Source: Herbiconiux sp. SALV-R1 (GTDB lineage: Bacteria; Actinomycetota; Actinomycetes; Actinomycetales; Microbacteriaceae). From it: 64,000 nt of DNA. Positions 40,688 to 48,937 of this stretch are shown here, in pieces. Where the stretch lies: assembly GCF_013113715.1 (NCBI RefSeq), contig NZ_CP053344.1:3038001-3102000 (forward strand), in the 5' to 3' direction. A model generated the notes under the pieces. The model ran no database searches. It was not told the origin of the DNA and worked only from the letters and a program-made list of their open reading frames with translations. Each line of letters starts with the position of its first letter. The first letter of the stretch is position 1. The position numbers and the translations under genes were made by a program.

Positions 40688-41824
40688 TCACAGATCGCGT
40701 GCGGCTCCGATCCTGAGAGCGGCGAGGCCGATCACCTCGGCGATGTCGAGCGCGTTGCGAGTGCCGGCGGGCCCCGCGAACTCCTCGCCGCCGGTGGGCG
40801 TGTGGTAGCGCCAGCCCTCCTCACGGCCGACGCCCACGATCGCGGCGCGCACCACCTGGGTGACGTTGCCGAAGTCGGTGGCGAAGCCGAGCGCCGGGGG
40901 GTCGGCGATGAAGTCGCGGCCGGCCGCCGCGAAGGCGTCGGCGACGAGGGCGGTGACGGCGGCATCGGGCCGCACCTCGGCGATCGCCGCCGAGCTCGAC
41001 CAGGTGCCCTCGCCGAACTGCCCTCTGAGCTCGGCGGCGAGGGCGTCGAGCTCCTGCTCGGTGTCGGCGAAGAGCAGGAAGCTCGCGTCGATCACCATGC
41101 CCGCCGACTCCTCGACGTCGCCGTCGAGGAGCACGGTCTCGACCATGAGGCGGGCGGGGTCGAAGGTGGAGGGGATGCGCGCGATGACGGCGAGGGCATC
41201 GAGCGGGCTGGAGACGACGTCGCGCTTGAGGGTGCGGATGCCGACGATGCGCACCGACTCCCGCCGCATCCAGAGCGACGACGGCCAGACGGTGTCGATG
41301 AACTCGGGGTGGGGGTAGAGGGCGACGTCGATGTCGTCCCACAGGCCGCGCGCGGCGCTCAGCGCCTTGCCGCTGCCGAGTTCGCGGGTGCGCGGGGAGT
41401 GAATCTCGTCGGCGGGGCAGCCGACGATCACGACGGTGCCGCTCAGCTCGTCGCGCACCGCGGCGAGGGCGAGCGCGGCGCCGATCACGCCGCCCGACTG
41501 GGCGCCGTGGCCGCAGGAGTGCACGGGAGCGACGTCACCCTCGGGGCTCTTCGCGGCGACGGCGTCGTACACGGCGACGACGCCGACGGTGGAGCCGGGC
41601 GCACCCCCGACGAGCTCGGCCCGGAAGGCGGTCGGCATGCCCGCGACACCGGTGGTGACGGAGTAACCCGCGTCGCGGAGACGGGCGACGAGGTGCTCGG
41701 AGCTCTCGACCTCTTCATGGGCGAGTTCGGGGTGGGCGGTGATGAACTCCACGATCGCGGCGACGTCTGCCGCCCGCTCGTCGAGAGCCGCCTTGAAGCG
41801 TTCGTCGACCTGCTCCGGTGCCAT
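40688..41824 (-). CDS. M20D-family amidohydrolase heading the lower B6 operon
   Basis: 378 residues. M20 peptidase of the aminoacylase/p-aminobenzoyl-glutamate-hydrolase type: HPELAHEEVESSEHL, PVHSCGHGAQSGGVIGAA (metal Cys/His) and VGCPADEIHSPRTRELGSGKA (Glu). The usual CGHxxH reads CGHGAQ, so one metal-ligand position is Gln instead of His or Asp. First gene after the promoter region 41825-41960, ribosome-binding site GGGGAGGACC. It could act on an amide in B6 metabolism (acylated or peptide-linked substrates) or on another compound. It is not a known member of the M. loti pathway. Confidence 0.75.
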   Translation of the reverse strand: MAPEQVDERFKAALDERAADVAAIVEFITAHPELAHEEVESSEHLVARLRDAGYSVTTGVAGMPTAFRAELVGGAPGSTVGVVAVYDAVAAKSPEGDVAPVHSCGHGAQSGGVIGAALALAAVRDELSGTVVIVGCPADEIHSPRTRELGSGKALSAARGLWDDIDVALYPHPEFIDTVWPSSLWMRRESVRIVGIRTLKRDVVSSPLDALAVIARIPSTFDPARLMVETVLLDGDVEESAGMVIDASFLLFADTEQELDALAAELRGQFGEGTWSSSAAIAEVRPDAAVTALVADAFAAAGRDFIADPPALGFATDFGNVTQVVRAAIVGVGREEGWRYHTPTGGEEFAGPAGTRNALDIAEVIGLAALRIGAARDL

Positions 41825-41960
41825 CGAGGTCCTCCCCAGTGATTCGCCGATTCTTACAATATGGATCGCAGTGTCAGCATATGATGCGCTGCAGTGAATT
41901 ATTCATGACGAGGCGAAATGTAACAAGGCCTTAATATCCGGGGTCGACGATGACCCGCCG
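41825..41960 (-). promoter_or_regulatory. AT-rich control region of the lower B6 operon with small palindromes
   Basis: Clearly AT-richer than the window. It contains the perfect palindromes TGAATTATTCA and GCATATGATGC and a direct repeat GCAGTG, all upstream of the M20 start on the minus strand. TGTTAC and TAAGAAT words could serve as promoter elements, but spacing is not convincing. It is a plausible site for the island's IclR regulator. Confidence 0.4.
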
Positions 41961-42013
41961 GAGCGGGTGAGGCGACCACGCGGATCGGCGCCGCGGACCG
42001 GCGACTCAGCGGG

Positions 42014-42202
42014 TCAGCGTGCGGGTGTCGGCGCCGGGGTGGGAGTCGGGCACACGAGCGGGCCCGCGTTCGCGGGCGGGGTGCTGAGCTCGCAGGCGTT
42101 CGGTACCAGGGTCTGCACCGCCAGCGCCCACACGACGCAGACGGCGAGGATCACGACGGTGACCGCGACGGTGGCGCGGCGGGCAGCTCGGGAACGCCAC
42201 AT
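42014..42202 (-). CDS. Small single-pass membrane protein
   Basis: 62 residues. ATG 42202 begins 1 nt after the stop of the ferric-reductase-like gene, so it is translationally coupled. Residues about 10-32 are one hydrophobic helix (VAVTVVILAVCVVWALAV) with basic residues before it. The outer part has two cysteines (NACEL, LVCPT) and a PTPTPAPTP tail. It may be an accessory subunit of the flavoprotein. No family is recognised. Confidence 0.6.
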   Translation of the reverse strand: MWRSRAARRATVAVTVVILAVCVVWALAVQTLVPNACELSTPPANAGPLVCPTPTPAPTPAR

Positions 42203-42203
42203 C

Positions 42204-43640
42204 TCACACCATCCCGAAGCGCTCGGAGCGGATGGCATCGCTCGGCACACCGGCGGTGGAGAGCGCCGCCTCGATGTCGTCCATCATCGCGTCGGGCCCG
42301 CAGATGCAGAAGGTCGAGCCCGGTGCCACCTGCGGCAGCCTGCTCGTGACGAACGCGGCGTCGACCCGTCCGCGAGGGCCGGCCCACGCATCCGTCGGTC
42401 GTGACAGCACGTGCACCACCTCCAGGTCGAGCCGCGCGGTCAGCTCCTCGAGCTCGGCACGGCCCGGAATGCTCGTCTCGTCACGGTTGCCGAGCCAGAT
42501 CTCGCAGCGCCGGGTGTCGCGACGGTCGGCGAGGGTCTCGAGCATGCTGAGCAGCGGGGTCACCCCGACTCCCGCGCCGATGAGCACGAGCGGGCCGGTG
42601 GGCGGCAGCACGAAGGCACCGAAGGGGCCGTCGACGAACATCCGGTCGCCCGGCTGCAGGTCGGCGATGTCGCGGCTGAAGTGGTCGTGCTCCTTGATGG
42701 CGAAGCTGATGCGTTCGGGATGCTCGGCGCTCGAGGAGATGGAGAAGGGGTGGTAGGTGAGGGCGAAGGCCGAGCGGCGCGCCTGCAGCCAGGCGAACTG
42801 GCCGGGCTCGAAGCGGAAGGGGCGCGTCGCCAGCCCCGAGGCCATCTCGGAGCGGCTGCCGCCGTTCTCACGATCGTGCTCGTGCGGATGCTCGTGCGGC
42901 ACGCCCGGGGCGAACTCGGGAACCCGGTCGCGCGGGTGGATGGTGATGGTGGTCACGCCCGCCTCGCGCTCGATCGACTCCACCACCCAGGGGCGGCGCT
43001 GCCGCAGCGCGGGCTTCAGCAGCCGCACCCACACGCCCAGGCCGATGAAGGCGACGCTCAGCACGATCCAGAGCAGCTGCTCCCACCACTCCCGCACGTA
43101 GTAGCCGACGAGCAGCACGTGCAGCAGGGCGGTGATGACGACGGCCACGGCGAGCACGGCGTGCGTGATCTGCCAGGTCTCGTAGCGGAGGCGCAGCCGC
43201 TGTCTGAAGACGGAGAGCGCGATCAGCACGAGCAGCAGCACGCACGACGACACCGCGAACTTCGCCCGCAGCGGCGAGGTGAACACGTCGAGGAGGCCGA
43301 GGAAGCGCGAGTCGACCAGGAACAGGATGATCGGATGCGCGAACACCAGCAGCGTCGCGAGGTACGCCATCTGGCGGTGGAAGCCGAGCACGAGGTCCAT
43401 GCCCACCGGGTGCACCACCACGAAGGTGCGCGCCACCATCACGAACTGCAGCCCGAACATGGCGAGCCCCACGAAGCCGAACGCGATCGACAGGTTGACC
43501 CAGAACCCGCGGCCCGGGTCGAGACTGATCAGCGCGAGCGGCAGCGGAAGCACCGCGAGCAGCGTGTACATCGCCACCCACACCGCGAAGGCGGCGCGGC
43601 TCCGCCGCTCCACCAGCCCCCGCACCGCGCTCGCCCGCAT
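42204..43640 (-). CDS. Ferric-reductase-like transmembrane flavoprotein
   Basis: 478 residues. Six or so membrane helices (about 15-215) carry the heme-ligand-type histidines in GFHRQMAYLATLLVFAHP and QITHAVLAVAVVITALLH. The cytoplasmic part has an FAD-binding domain with YHPFSISSSAEHPERISFAIKEHDHFS (RxYS-like position replaced by YHPFSI). It also has an NAD-binding domain with GPLVLIGAGVGVTPLLSML and FCICGPDAMMDDIE. An insert of about 30 residues before the FAD domain is His/Glu-rich (PHEHPHEHDRE). It transfers electrons from NAD(P)H across the membrane via heme b; the acceptor is unknown. Confidence 0.85.
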   Translation of the reverse strand: MRASAVRGLVERRSRAAFAVWVAMYTLLAVLPLPLALISLDPGRGFWVNLSIAFGFVGLAMFGLQFVMVARTFVVVHPVGMDLVLGFHRQMAYLATLLVFAHPIILFLVDSRFLGLLDVFTSPLRAKFAVSSCVLLLVLIALSVFRQRLRLRYETWQITHAVLAVAVVITALLHVLLVGYYVREWWEQLLWIVLSVAFIGLGVWVRLLKPALRQRRPWVVESIEREAGVTTITIHPRDRVPEFAPGVPHEHPHEHDRENGGSRSEMASGLATRPFRFEPGQFAWLQARRSAFALTYHPFSISSSAEHPERISFAIKEHDHFSRDIADLQPGDRMFVDGPFGAFVLPPTGPLVLIGAGVGVTPLLSMLETLADRRDTRRCEIWLGNRDETSIPGRAELEELTARLDLEVVHVLSRPTDAWAGPRGRVDAAFVTSRLPQVAPGSTFCICGPDAMMDDIEAALSTAGVPSDAIRSERFGMV

Positions 43641-43664
43641 CGCCTCCCCCGCCTCCGGAGCGAC

Positions 43665-43710
43665 CAGTGCTCCCTGCCGAACAGTACACCGCGGTCGGCA
43701 AGGAGCACTG
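43665..43710 (-). terminator. Hairpin downstream region between two minus-strand genes
   Basis: A 16-bp inverted repeat (43665-43680 with 43695-43710, one mismatch) with a 14-nt loop. It lies after the binding-protein stop at 43734. Its outer GTGCTCC/GGAGCAC core resembles the inner arms of the six hairpin repeats, so it may be a diverged member. Confidence 0.6.
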
Positions 43711-43733
43711 CGCCGCGCGCCGGAGCGCGCCCG

Positions 43734-45047
43734 CTACTTCGCGAGGGCGGCGTTCGATTCCTGGACGGCGTCGTCGAGCGCGCTCTGAGGGTCGCCCTGG
43801 CCCTGCAGCACCTCCGAGATCGCCTTGCCGGCCGCGGTGGCGACATCGGCGAAACCGTCGGCGGTCGGGAGGGCGTTCTCGATGTTGCCGAGGTTCTCGA
43901 CGAAGACGTCGTAGCCGGGGTAGACCGCCGACTGCTCCTTCACGGCGTCGGTGTCGAGCTCGGAGGTGCGCAGCGGCAGGTTGCCGTTCTCGACATTGAA
44001 CCGCGCATCCTGCTCGGGCTGGGTGAGCCAGTTCGTGAAGTCGGTCGCCCAGTAGGCACGGTTCACGTCGTCGTGGTCGAGCAGCGCCCACATGTCGGGC
44101 CCACCCACGGTCTGGTGGTCGCCGTCGGTGCCGGGCAGCTGCACCACGCCGTAGTCGGTGCCGGCGGCTTTGAAGTCGGTGAGGTTCCAGGGGCCCGAGG
44201 TCACCATGGCGATGCGGTCGCTGGCGAACAGCTGGAGGTACTGCGTCTCGGTCTGGTCGAGGTAGATGCTCTTGTCGTCGATCGCCATGGCCTGGAGGTC
44301 GGCGAGCGCCTCGACCCCGGCCGCCGAGTTGAAGGCCGCCCCCTTCGAGTCGTCGTCGAGGATCTGCCCGCCGTTCTGCCACAGGCGCGGCCAGAACTGG
44401 AAGGCGGTCGAGCCGGTGCCCGAGACCGTGGTGCCGTACCCGAACACCTGCGTCGCAGGGTCGGTCAGCTCTCTGGCCGCCTCGCGGAAGTCGTCCCAGG
44501 TCCAGTCGTCGGTGGGGTAGTCCAGGCCCGCCTGGTCGAAGATCGTCTTGTTGTAGATGAGGCCGATGTTGTCGATGACGGCGGGGAACCCGATGATCTC
44601 CTCGCCGGAGGGCTGCACGGTCTGGCGGGCGGCGGCGGGGAAGTCGTCCCAGCCGACAGCGGGATCCTCGACGGCCTCCGCGATGTCGAGGGTGCGACCC
44701 GAGTCGTGGAGCTCGCTCGCCCAGCGGCCGTAGGCGTAGGAGACGTCGGGGTACTGGTTGGCGGCGAAGCCCGAGAGCAGCTTCTGCAGCAGCAGGTCGG
44801 CCGTGGGCGCTCCCGACGAGAGCTTGACGGTGACGTTCGGGTGGGCCTCGTGGTACTCGTCGGCGAGCGCCTGCAGAGTCTCTTGAACCGCGTCGACCTG
44901 CCCCGACCACACCTCGATGGTGACGTCGGCGTCGGTGTCGAGTTCGGTGACCGGAGCCGGGCCCGCGCAGCCGGCGAGAGCGGCGGTGAGGGCGGAGGCG
45001 GTGAACAGGGCTGCTGCCGCGACGATGCGGCGGTGGTGCTGGGTCAT
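43734..45047 (-). CDS. CUT1-type sugar-binding lipoprotein, cassette A
   Basis: 437 residues. Signal peptide with lipobox LAGC (about position 27), then a SBP_bac_1 fold: VTIEVWSGQVDAVQETLQALADEYHEAHPNVTVK, IGFPAVIDNIGLIYNKTIFDQAGLDYPTDDWTWDDFREAA and QFWPRLWQNGGQILDD. It is a clear paralogue of the binding protein at 55718, sharing long stretches, including PTDDWTWDDFR and LPGTDGDHQTV. No permease or ATPase gene adjoins it, so it may use the permeases at 57973-59843. Ribosome-binding site AAGGAGC. Confidence 0.9.
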   Translation of the reverse strand: MTQHHRRIVAAAALFTASALTAALAGCAGPAPVTELDTDADVTIEVWSGQVDAVQETLQALADEYHEAHPNVTVKLSSGAPTADLLLQKLLSGFAANQYPDVSYAYGRWASELHDSGRTLDIAEAVEDPAVGWDDFPAAARQTVQPSGEEIIGFPAVIDNIGLIYNKTIFDQAGLDYPTDDWTWDDFREAARELTDPATQVFGYGTTVSGTGSTAFQFWPRLWQNGGQILDDDSKGAAFNSAAGVEALADLQAMAIDDKSIYLDQTETQYLQLFASDRIAMVTSGPWNLTDFKAAGTDYGVVQLPGTDGDHQTVGGPDMWALLDHDDVNRAYWATDFTNWLTQPEQDARFNVENGNLPLRTSELDTDAVKEQSAVYPGYDVFVENLGNIENALPTADGFADVATAAGKAISEVLQGQGDPQSALDDAVQESNAALAK

Positions 45048-45061
45048 GGTGATGCTCCTTC

Positions 45062-45085
45062 GCAGGGGTGCAGGGGTGCAGGGGT
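45062..45085. repeat. Three perfect tandem copies of an 8-mer
   Basis: GCAGGGGT occurs three times in a row in the 72-bp gap between the GH4 stop and the start of the binding protein, so it lies in the latter's leader. It could vary in copy number. Function unknown. Confidence 0.7.
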
Positions 45086-45119
45086 GCTGTGGTCGGTGCG
45101 GTGGGGTCGGTGGGTGGGG

Positions 45120-46454
45120 TCAGCGGGGTGAGGGGACGTCGACGAGCTCCGCCTGCCCGCCGAGCTCGACCGGCAGGTACGCAGCGTGCAGCTCGGTGAG
45201 GCGGTCGCAGAGACTCCAGATCTGGGCGGGTGTCAGCACGGCTGTGGCGAGGGGATCGGCGAGCACCGCCTGCCGCACCTTCTCGCGGTCGCCGGTGAGC
45301 GCCGCCTCGAGGGTGAGTTCGGCGAGCGACACCGCAGAGCGGTTGAGTGCGGCACCGGCGGTCGGGATGCGCCCCATGCGGATCGGGGTCACCCCCGATC
45401 CGTTCACCATCGCGGGCACCTCGACGACCGCATCCGCCGGCAGGTTGTCGATCAGTCCGTCGTTCACGACGTTGACGTGGATCTCGCGCTCGCTGCCCGT
45501 CACCAGGGAGTGGATGAGCTGCGGTGCGTACTCGGTCGCCTCGTCTTCGAGTGCGAGCTGCCGCCCCTCGGCGAGCGCGGCCCGCGCGTCTTCGTAGGCG
45601 GAGAGGTTCTGCTCGTCGGAGGCGATGTGCCAGAGCGGGACGAGGCGGTAGCGTTCGATCTGCTCGGGCGTGCGCAGGAACCACGAGGTGTACTCGGCTG
45701 AGTGCTCGCTGTTCTCGGTCGGGTAGGAGCCGATGCGCCGGAAGATCTCGACCCGCACCCGTCTCTCGAGCTCGGGGTCGGCGGCGATGCGGTCCCGTAG
45801 CCGGGGATAGAGGTCTTCGCCGTCGTGGGTCCACTCGGTGAGCCAGGACTGGTGATTGACACCCGCCGCGCGGAACCGTGTGCCCTCCAGCGGAACCCCG
45901 ACGAGCTCGCAGAGGTCGTGCACCGTCCAGTAGATGCTGTGGCAGAGCCCGTAGCTCTTCAGCCACGGCGCGACGGCGGCGAGCCACCCGACGTTCATGG
46001 CCATCGGGTTCGTGTAGTTGAGGAAGAGGGCAGTCGGGCACAGCTCGGCCATGTCGCGGGCGATCGCCGACAGCAGCGGGAAGGTGCGCAACGCCCTGAA
46101 GACGCCGCCGATGCCCGTGGTGTCGGCGACGGTCTGCAGCAGACCGAGCTCGGCGGGCACCTCGAGATCGATGCGCCCGGGCGCCGCCCCACCCACGAGC
46201 ACCACGTTGACGACGAAGTCGGCGCCCTCGAGCGCGCGGCGCCGATCAGTGGTGGCCGAGAACGCGGCCACCCGGCCGAACCGCTCGGCGAGCTGATGGG
46301 CGGTGCCGAGCGCGACGTCGAGGCGGTCGCGCGAGATGTCGTGCAGCACCACCTCGAGCGGGCCGAGGTCGTCGAACTGGAGCAGGTCGGCCAGCAGCTG
46401 TCGGGTGAAGACGACACTGCCGGCACCGATGAAGATGATTCGAGTCACAGCCAT
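45120..46454 (-). CDS. GH4-family NAD-dependent glycosidase, cassette A
   Basis: 444 residues. NAD motif IIFIGAGSVVFTRQL, then LNYTNPMA (N149). The metal motif is C171-H172-S173 in YGLCHSIYW, the CHS form of alpha-galactosidase (MelA/AglA)-type GH4 enzymes, and the second metal ligand is H201 (GVNHQSW). GH4 enzymes need NAD+ and Mn2+ and act by oxidation-elimination. The neighbouring altronate dehydratase and oxidoreductase make an alpha-galacturonidase function (also found in GH4) attractive. The start is ATG 46454; it overlaps the oxidoreductase stop by 10 nt. Paralogue at 52262. Confidence 0.88.
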   Translation of the reverse strand: MAVTRIIFIGAGSVVFTRQLLADLLQFDDLGPLEVVLHDISRDRLDVALGTAHQLAERFGRVAAFSATTDRRRALEGADFVVNVVLVGGAAPGRIDLEVPAELGLLQTVADTTGIGGVFRALRTFPLLSAIARDMAELCPTALFLNYTNPMAMNVGWLAAVAPWLKSYGLCHSIYWTVHDLCELVGVPLEGTRFRAAGVNHQSWLTEWTHDGEDLYPRLRDRIAADPELERRVRVEIFRRIGSYPTENSEHSAEYTSWFLRTPEQIERYRLVPLWHIASDEQNLSAYEDARAALAEGRQLALEDEATEYAPQLIHSLVTGSEREIHVNVVNDGLIDNLPADAVVEVPAMVNGSGVTPIRMGRIPTAGAALNRSAVSLAELTLEAALTGDREKVRQAVLADPLATAVLTPAQIWSLCDRLTELHAAYLPVELGGQAELVDVPSPR

Positions 46455-47869
46455 ATTGTTGCGCCTTGCTGCGAGTTTCTGCAAGCCCTGTCATCGGATT
46501 CATTCCCTCCGGTGAACAGGCACCGCGCGTGATCAGCGGCCTCCCTCACGAACGCGGCGCCGAGCACGCCCCGACGCTCCTCCTCCACCACGAGATCGAG
46601 CAGACCCTCGACGACCGCGTCGACCCGTCGCTGCGACCGGCCCACCAGTTCAGCGAGGGCGGAGGCCAGCGGGTCGTCGAGATCACCGCCGGTCTCCACC
46701 TGACGCAGCACGAGCGCCGCCCAGGCCCCGACGGCGAAGGCACCGGCTGGAGCCTCCCGACCCTGCGCGCGCGCCTCCAGCACGGGCTCGAGGATGCGCA
46801 TCCCGACCTTCTGGGAGGTGTCACGGGCGATCTGCGCCGTGGTGTGGGTGAGGCCCCGGTTCGAGAAGCGGCCCCGCACCTCCCGGGCGTAGTCGCCCCA
46901 GTCGACCCCGTCGAGTGCGGGCAGGGTGCGCTGCGCCTCCTCCTGCCAGCGGAGGCACCAGCGCAGCAGACGGGGGTCGCCCATCGCCTCGACGATCGTG
47001 GCGTGGCCGAGCACCGCGCCCGCGCACGCGATGAGCGTGTGAGTGCCGTTGAGCAGGCGCAGCTTGCCCGCCTCGTACACCTCGACGTCGGCGACGAAGA
47101 CCGCCCCGGCGAGCTCCCACGGCGGGCGGGAACCGGCGAAGTCGTCCTTGATCACCCACTGCCCGAAGGGCTCGGCCACCACGAGCGCCGCGTCGGCGAA
47201 TCCGCTCAGTGTGCCGGCTTCGTCGCGGTCGACGGCGGTCGTGCTCGGCGTGATGCGGTCGACCACCGAGCACGGGAAGGCGACGTCGTCGGCGAGCCAC
47301 CGTCGGAATGCGGCGGGCGCCCCACGCGTGACGTGGCGCACGAGCCGCTCGAGACGGCGACCGTTCGAGAGCAGGTTGTCACAGCTGAGCACGGTGAGCG
47401 GCGCCCCGCCGGCCTCGTGGCGTCGTCGGAGGCCGTGCGCGAGCAGCCCGAGCGGAACACTGTCGGGCGCGTAGGCCTTCTCGGTGACGGTGAGCGTCAC
47501 CACCCGCGTCTGCTCGTGGGCGATCGCCGCCGTGACGCGATGCCGTTCCGACGAGGCGGCCACCCCGGTGAGCGATCCCACCCAGCGCAGGCGGGACTCC
47601 GCACCCTCGCGGAACAGCACCCCGTACAGCTCCTCCTGGGCACGCAGCACCTCGGCGCTCTCGGGCCGCCGGCCGGTGACGCCGAGGATGCCCCAGGCAG
47701 CGCTCCCCGCCCGCTCGGCGGCGAGTTCGGTGTAGTGGAAGGTGTGGGCGCGCGCGAACGCCCCCACCCCGAGGTGCACGACGCCCGTCTGCGCCGGCCT
47801 CGCCACGGGCGGGCTCACCGAAGCCCTCGGAGCGCGCTCGACCGCGCGCCGCGTGACGCGCGCGGTCAT
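46445..47869 (-). CDS. Mannitol-dehydrogenase-family oxidoreductase (candidate tagaturonate/fructuronate reductase)
   Basis: 474 residues. NAD-binding start GVVHLGVGAFARAHTFHYTE, then LTVTEKAYAP, LTVLSCDNLLSNGRRLE, FPCSVVDRITPST and the catalytic Lys region WVIKDDFAG and KLRLLNGTHTLIACAG. This is the polyol-specific long-chain dehydrogenase family that includes mannitol dehydrogenase, UxuB and UxaB. With altronate dehydratase encoded 2 kb away, tagaturonate reductase (UxaB) is the best guess. The start is ATG 47869, divergent from LacI with a 45-bp gap. Confidence 0.8.
   Translation of the reverse strand: MTARVTRRAVERAPRASVSPPVARPAQTGVVHLGVGAFARAHTFHYTELAAERAGSAAWGILGVTGRRPESAEVLRAQEELYGVLFREGAESRLRWVGSLTGVAASSERHRVTAAIAHEQTRVVTLTVTEKAYAPDSVPLGLLAHGLRRRHEAGGAPLTVLSCDNLLSNGRRLERLVRHVTRGAPAAFRRWLADDVAFPCSVVDRITPSTTAVDRDEAGTLSGFADAALVVAEPFGQWVIKDDFAGSRPPWELAGAVFVADVEVYEAGKLRLLNGTHTLIACAGAVLGHATIVEAMGDPRLLRWCLRWQEEAQRTLPALDGVDWGDYAREVRGRFSNRGLTHTTAQIARDTSQKVGMRILEPVLEARAQGREAPAGAFAVGAWAALVLRQVETGGDLDDPLASALAELVGRSQRRVDAVVEGLLDLVVEEERRGVLGAAFVREAADHARCLFTGGNESDDRACRNSQQGATIWL
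46465..46485. promoter_or_regulatory. Probable LacI-type operator upstream of the cassette A GH4 gene
   Basis: CTTGCTGCGAG (46465-46475) followed by CTGCAAG (46479-46485). The near-palindrome recurs as a perfect CTTGCTGCAAG at 49747-49757, with a CTTGCAG half-site nearby in each case. It lies within the last codons of the oxidoreductase gene, so it would serve an internal promoter. Confidence 0.5.
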
Positions 47870-47914
47870 GCGTGCGCCCCGTGCGCCCGGCGGCCCGTGA
47901 CTACACTGACTCTT

Positions 47915-48937
47915 GTGACGGTCCGGAACGAGGATGCGGCGGTGACGCTCGCGCAGATCGCCGCCCGCCTGGGGCTGTCGGAGTCGACCGTCTCGCGGGC
48001 CTTCGCCGACCCGGGCAAGGTCGCGCCGCGCACCCGCGAGCTCGTGCTCGCCGAGGCGACAGCGCTCGGGTACGAGCACCCCAGCACCAGCCGCCCGCGC
48101 GCCCAGCCGACGGGCATCGGCGTGATCGTCCCCGACATCGCCAACCCGTTCTTCCCGCCCATCATCCGGGCGATCCAGGCGCGCGCGGGGGCTGCGGGCA
48201 TCCCCGTGCTGATCGCCGACACCGACGAGCACCCGCGCGACGAACTCGCCAGGGCGCGCTTTCTGCACGACAAGGTCGACGGCCTCGTCCTCATCTCCCC
48301 CAGGGCCGACGACGACGATCTCCGCGAGATCGCGCTGCTCGGGCCGACGGTCGTCATCAACCGCGACGTGCCGTTCCTGCCGCAGATCACCCTCGAACCG
48401 CACGAGGGCATCGCCATGGCTGTCGAGCACCTGTGGGCGCTCGGCCACCGGCACATCGCATACCTGAACGGCCCGTCGAGCTCCTGGTCGAACGACCAGC
48501 GGCGCACCGCGGTGCGCAAGGCCATGTCACGCCTCGGCGGCGAACTCACCGAGTTCGGGCCGTTCGAACCGACCATGACCTCGGGCGTGCACGCCGCCGA
48601 CCTCGTCTCCGCCTCCGACGCGACGGCAGTGCTCGCGTACGACGACATGATCGCCCTCGGGCTGATGGCTCGCATGCAGTTCCGCGGGCTCCGCATCGGC
48701 GATGACGTGAGCGTGGTGGGCATCGACGACAACCCGCTCTCGGCCACCGCGTACCCCTCGCTCACCACCATCAAGATCCCGGGCGACCGCGCGGGACGGG
48801 TGGCGGTCGACGAACTCACCGCGCACATCACCCGCCCCGGCGAGCCGATCAGCCGGGTGCGCCTCGACGTCAGTCTCGTGGTGCGGGAGTCGACCGGGCC
48901 GGCACCCCAGACCTCACGCCGCACTGCCCAGTCCTGA
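47915..48937 (+). CDS. LacI-family transcriptional regulator
   Basis: 340 residues from GTG 47915. TACACT at 47902-47907 sits 7 nt upstream and suggests a leaderless mRNA; GTG 47942 is an alternative, 9 residues shorter. HTH: VTLAQIAARLGLSESTVSRAFADPGKV. The effector domain has IGVIVPDIANPFFPPIIRAIQ, DGLVLISPR, VVINRDVP and VSVVGIDDNPLSATAYPSLTTI. It lies between divergent cassette A genes and is the likely owner of the CTTGCTGC(A/G)AG sites. Its 3' end overlaps the convergent NagB gene by 24 nt. Confidence 0.88.
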   Translation: MTVRNEDAAVTLAQIAARLGLSESTVSRAFADPGKVAPRTRELVLAEATALGYEHPSTSRPRAQPTGIGVIVPDIANPFFPPIIRAIQARAGAAGIPVLIADTDEHPRDELARARFLHDKVDGLVLISPRADDDDLREIALLGPTVVINRDVPFLPQITLEPHEGIAMAVEHLWALGHRHIAYLNGPSSSWSNDQRRTAVRKAMSRLGGELTEFGPFEPTMTSGVHAADLVSASDATAVLAYDDMIALGLMARMQFRGLRIGDDVSVVGIDDNPLSATAYPSLTTIKIPGDRAGRVAVDELTAHITRPGEPISRVRLDVSLVVRESTGPAPQTSRRTAQS

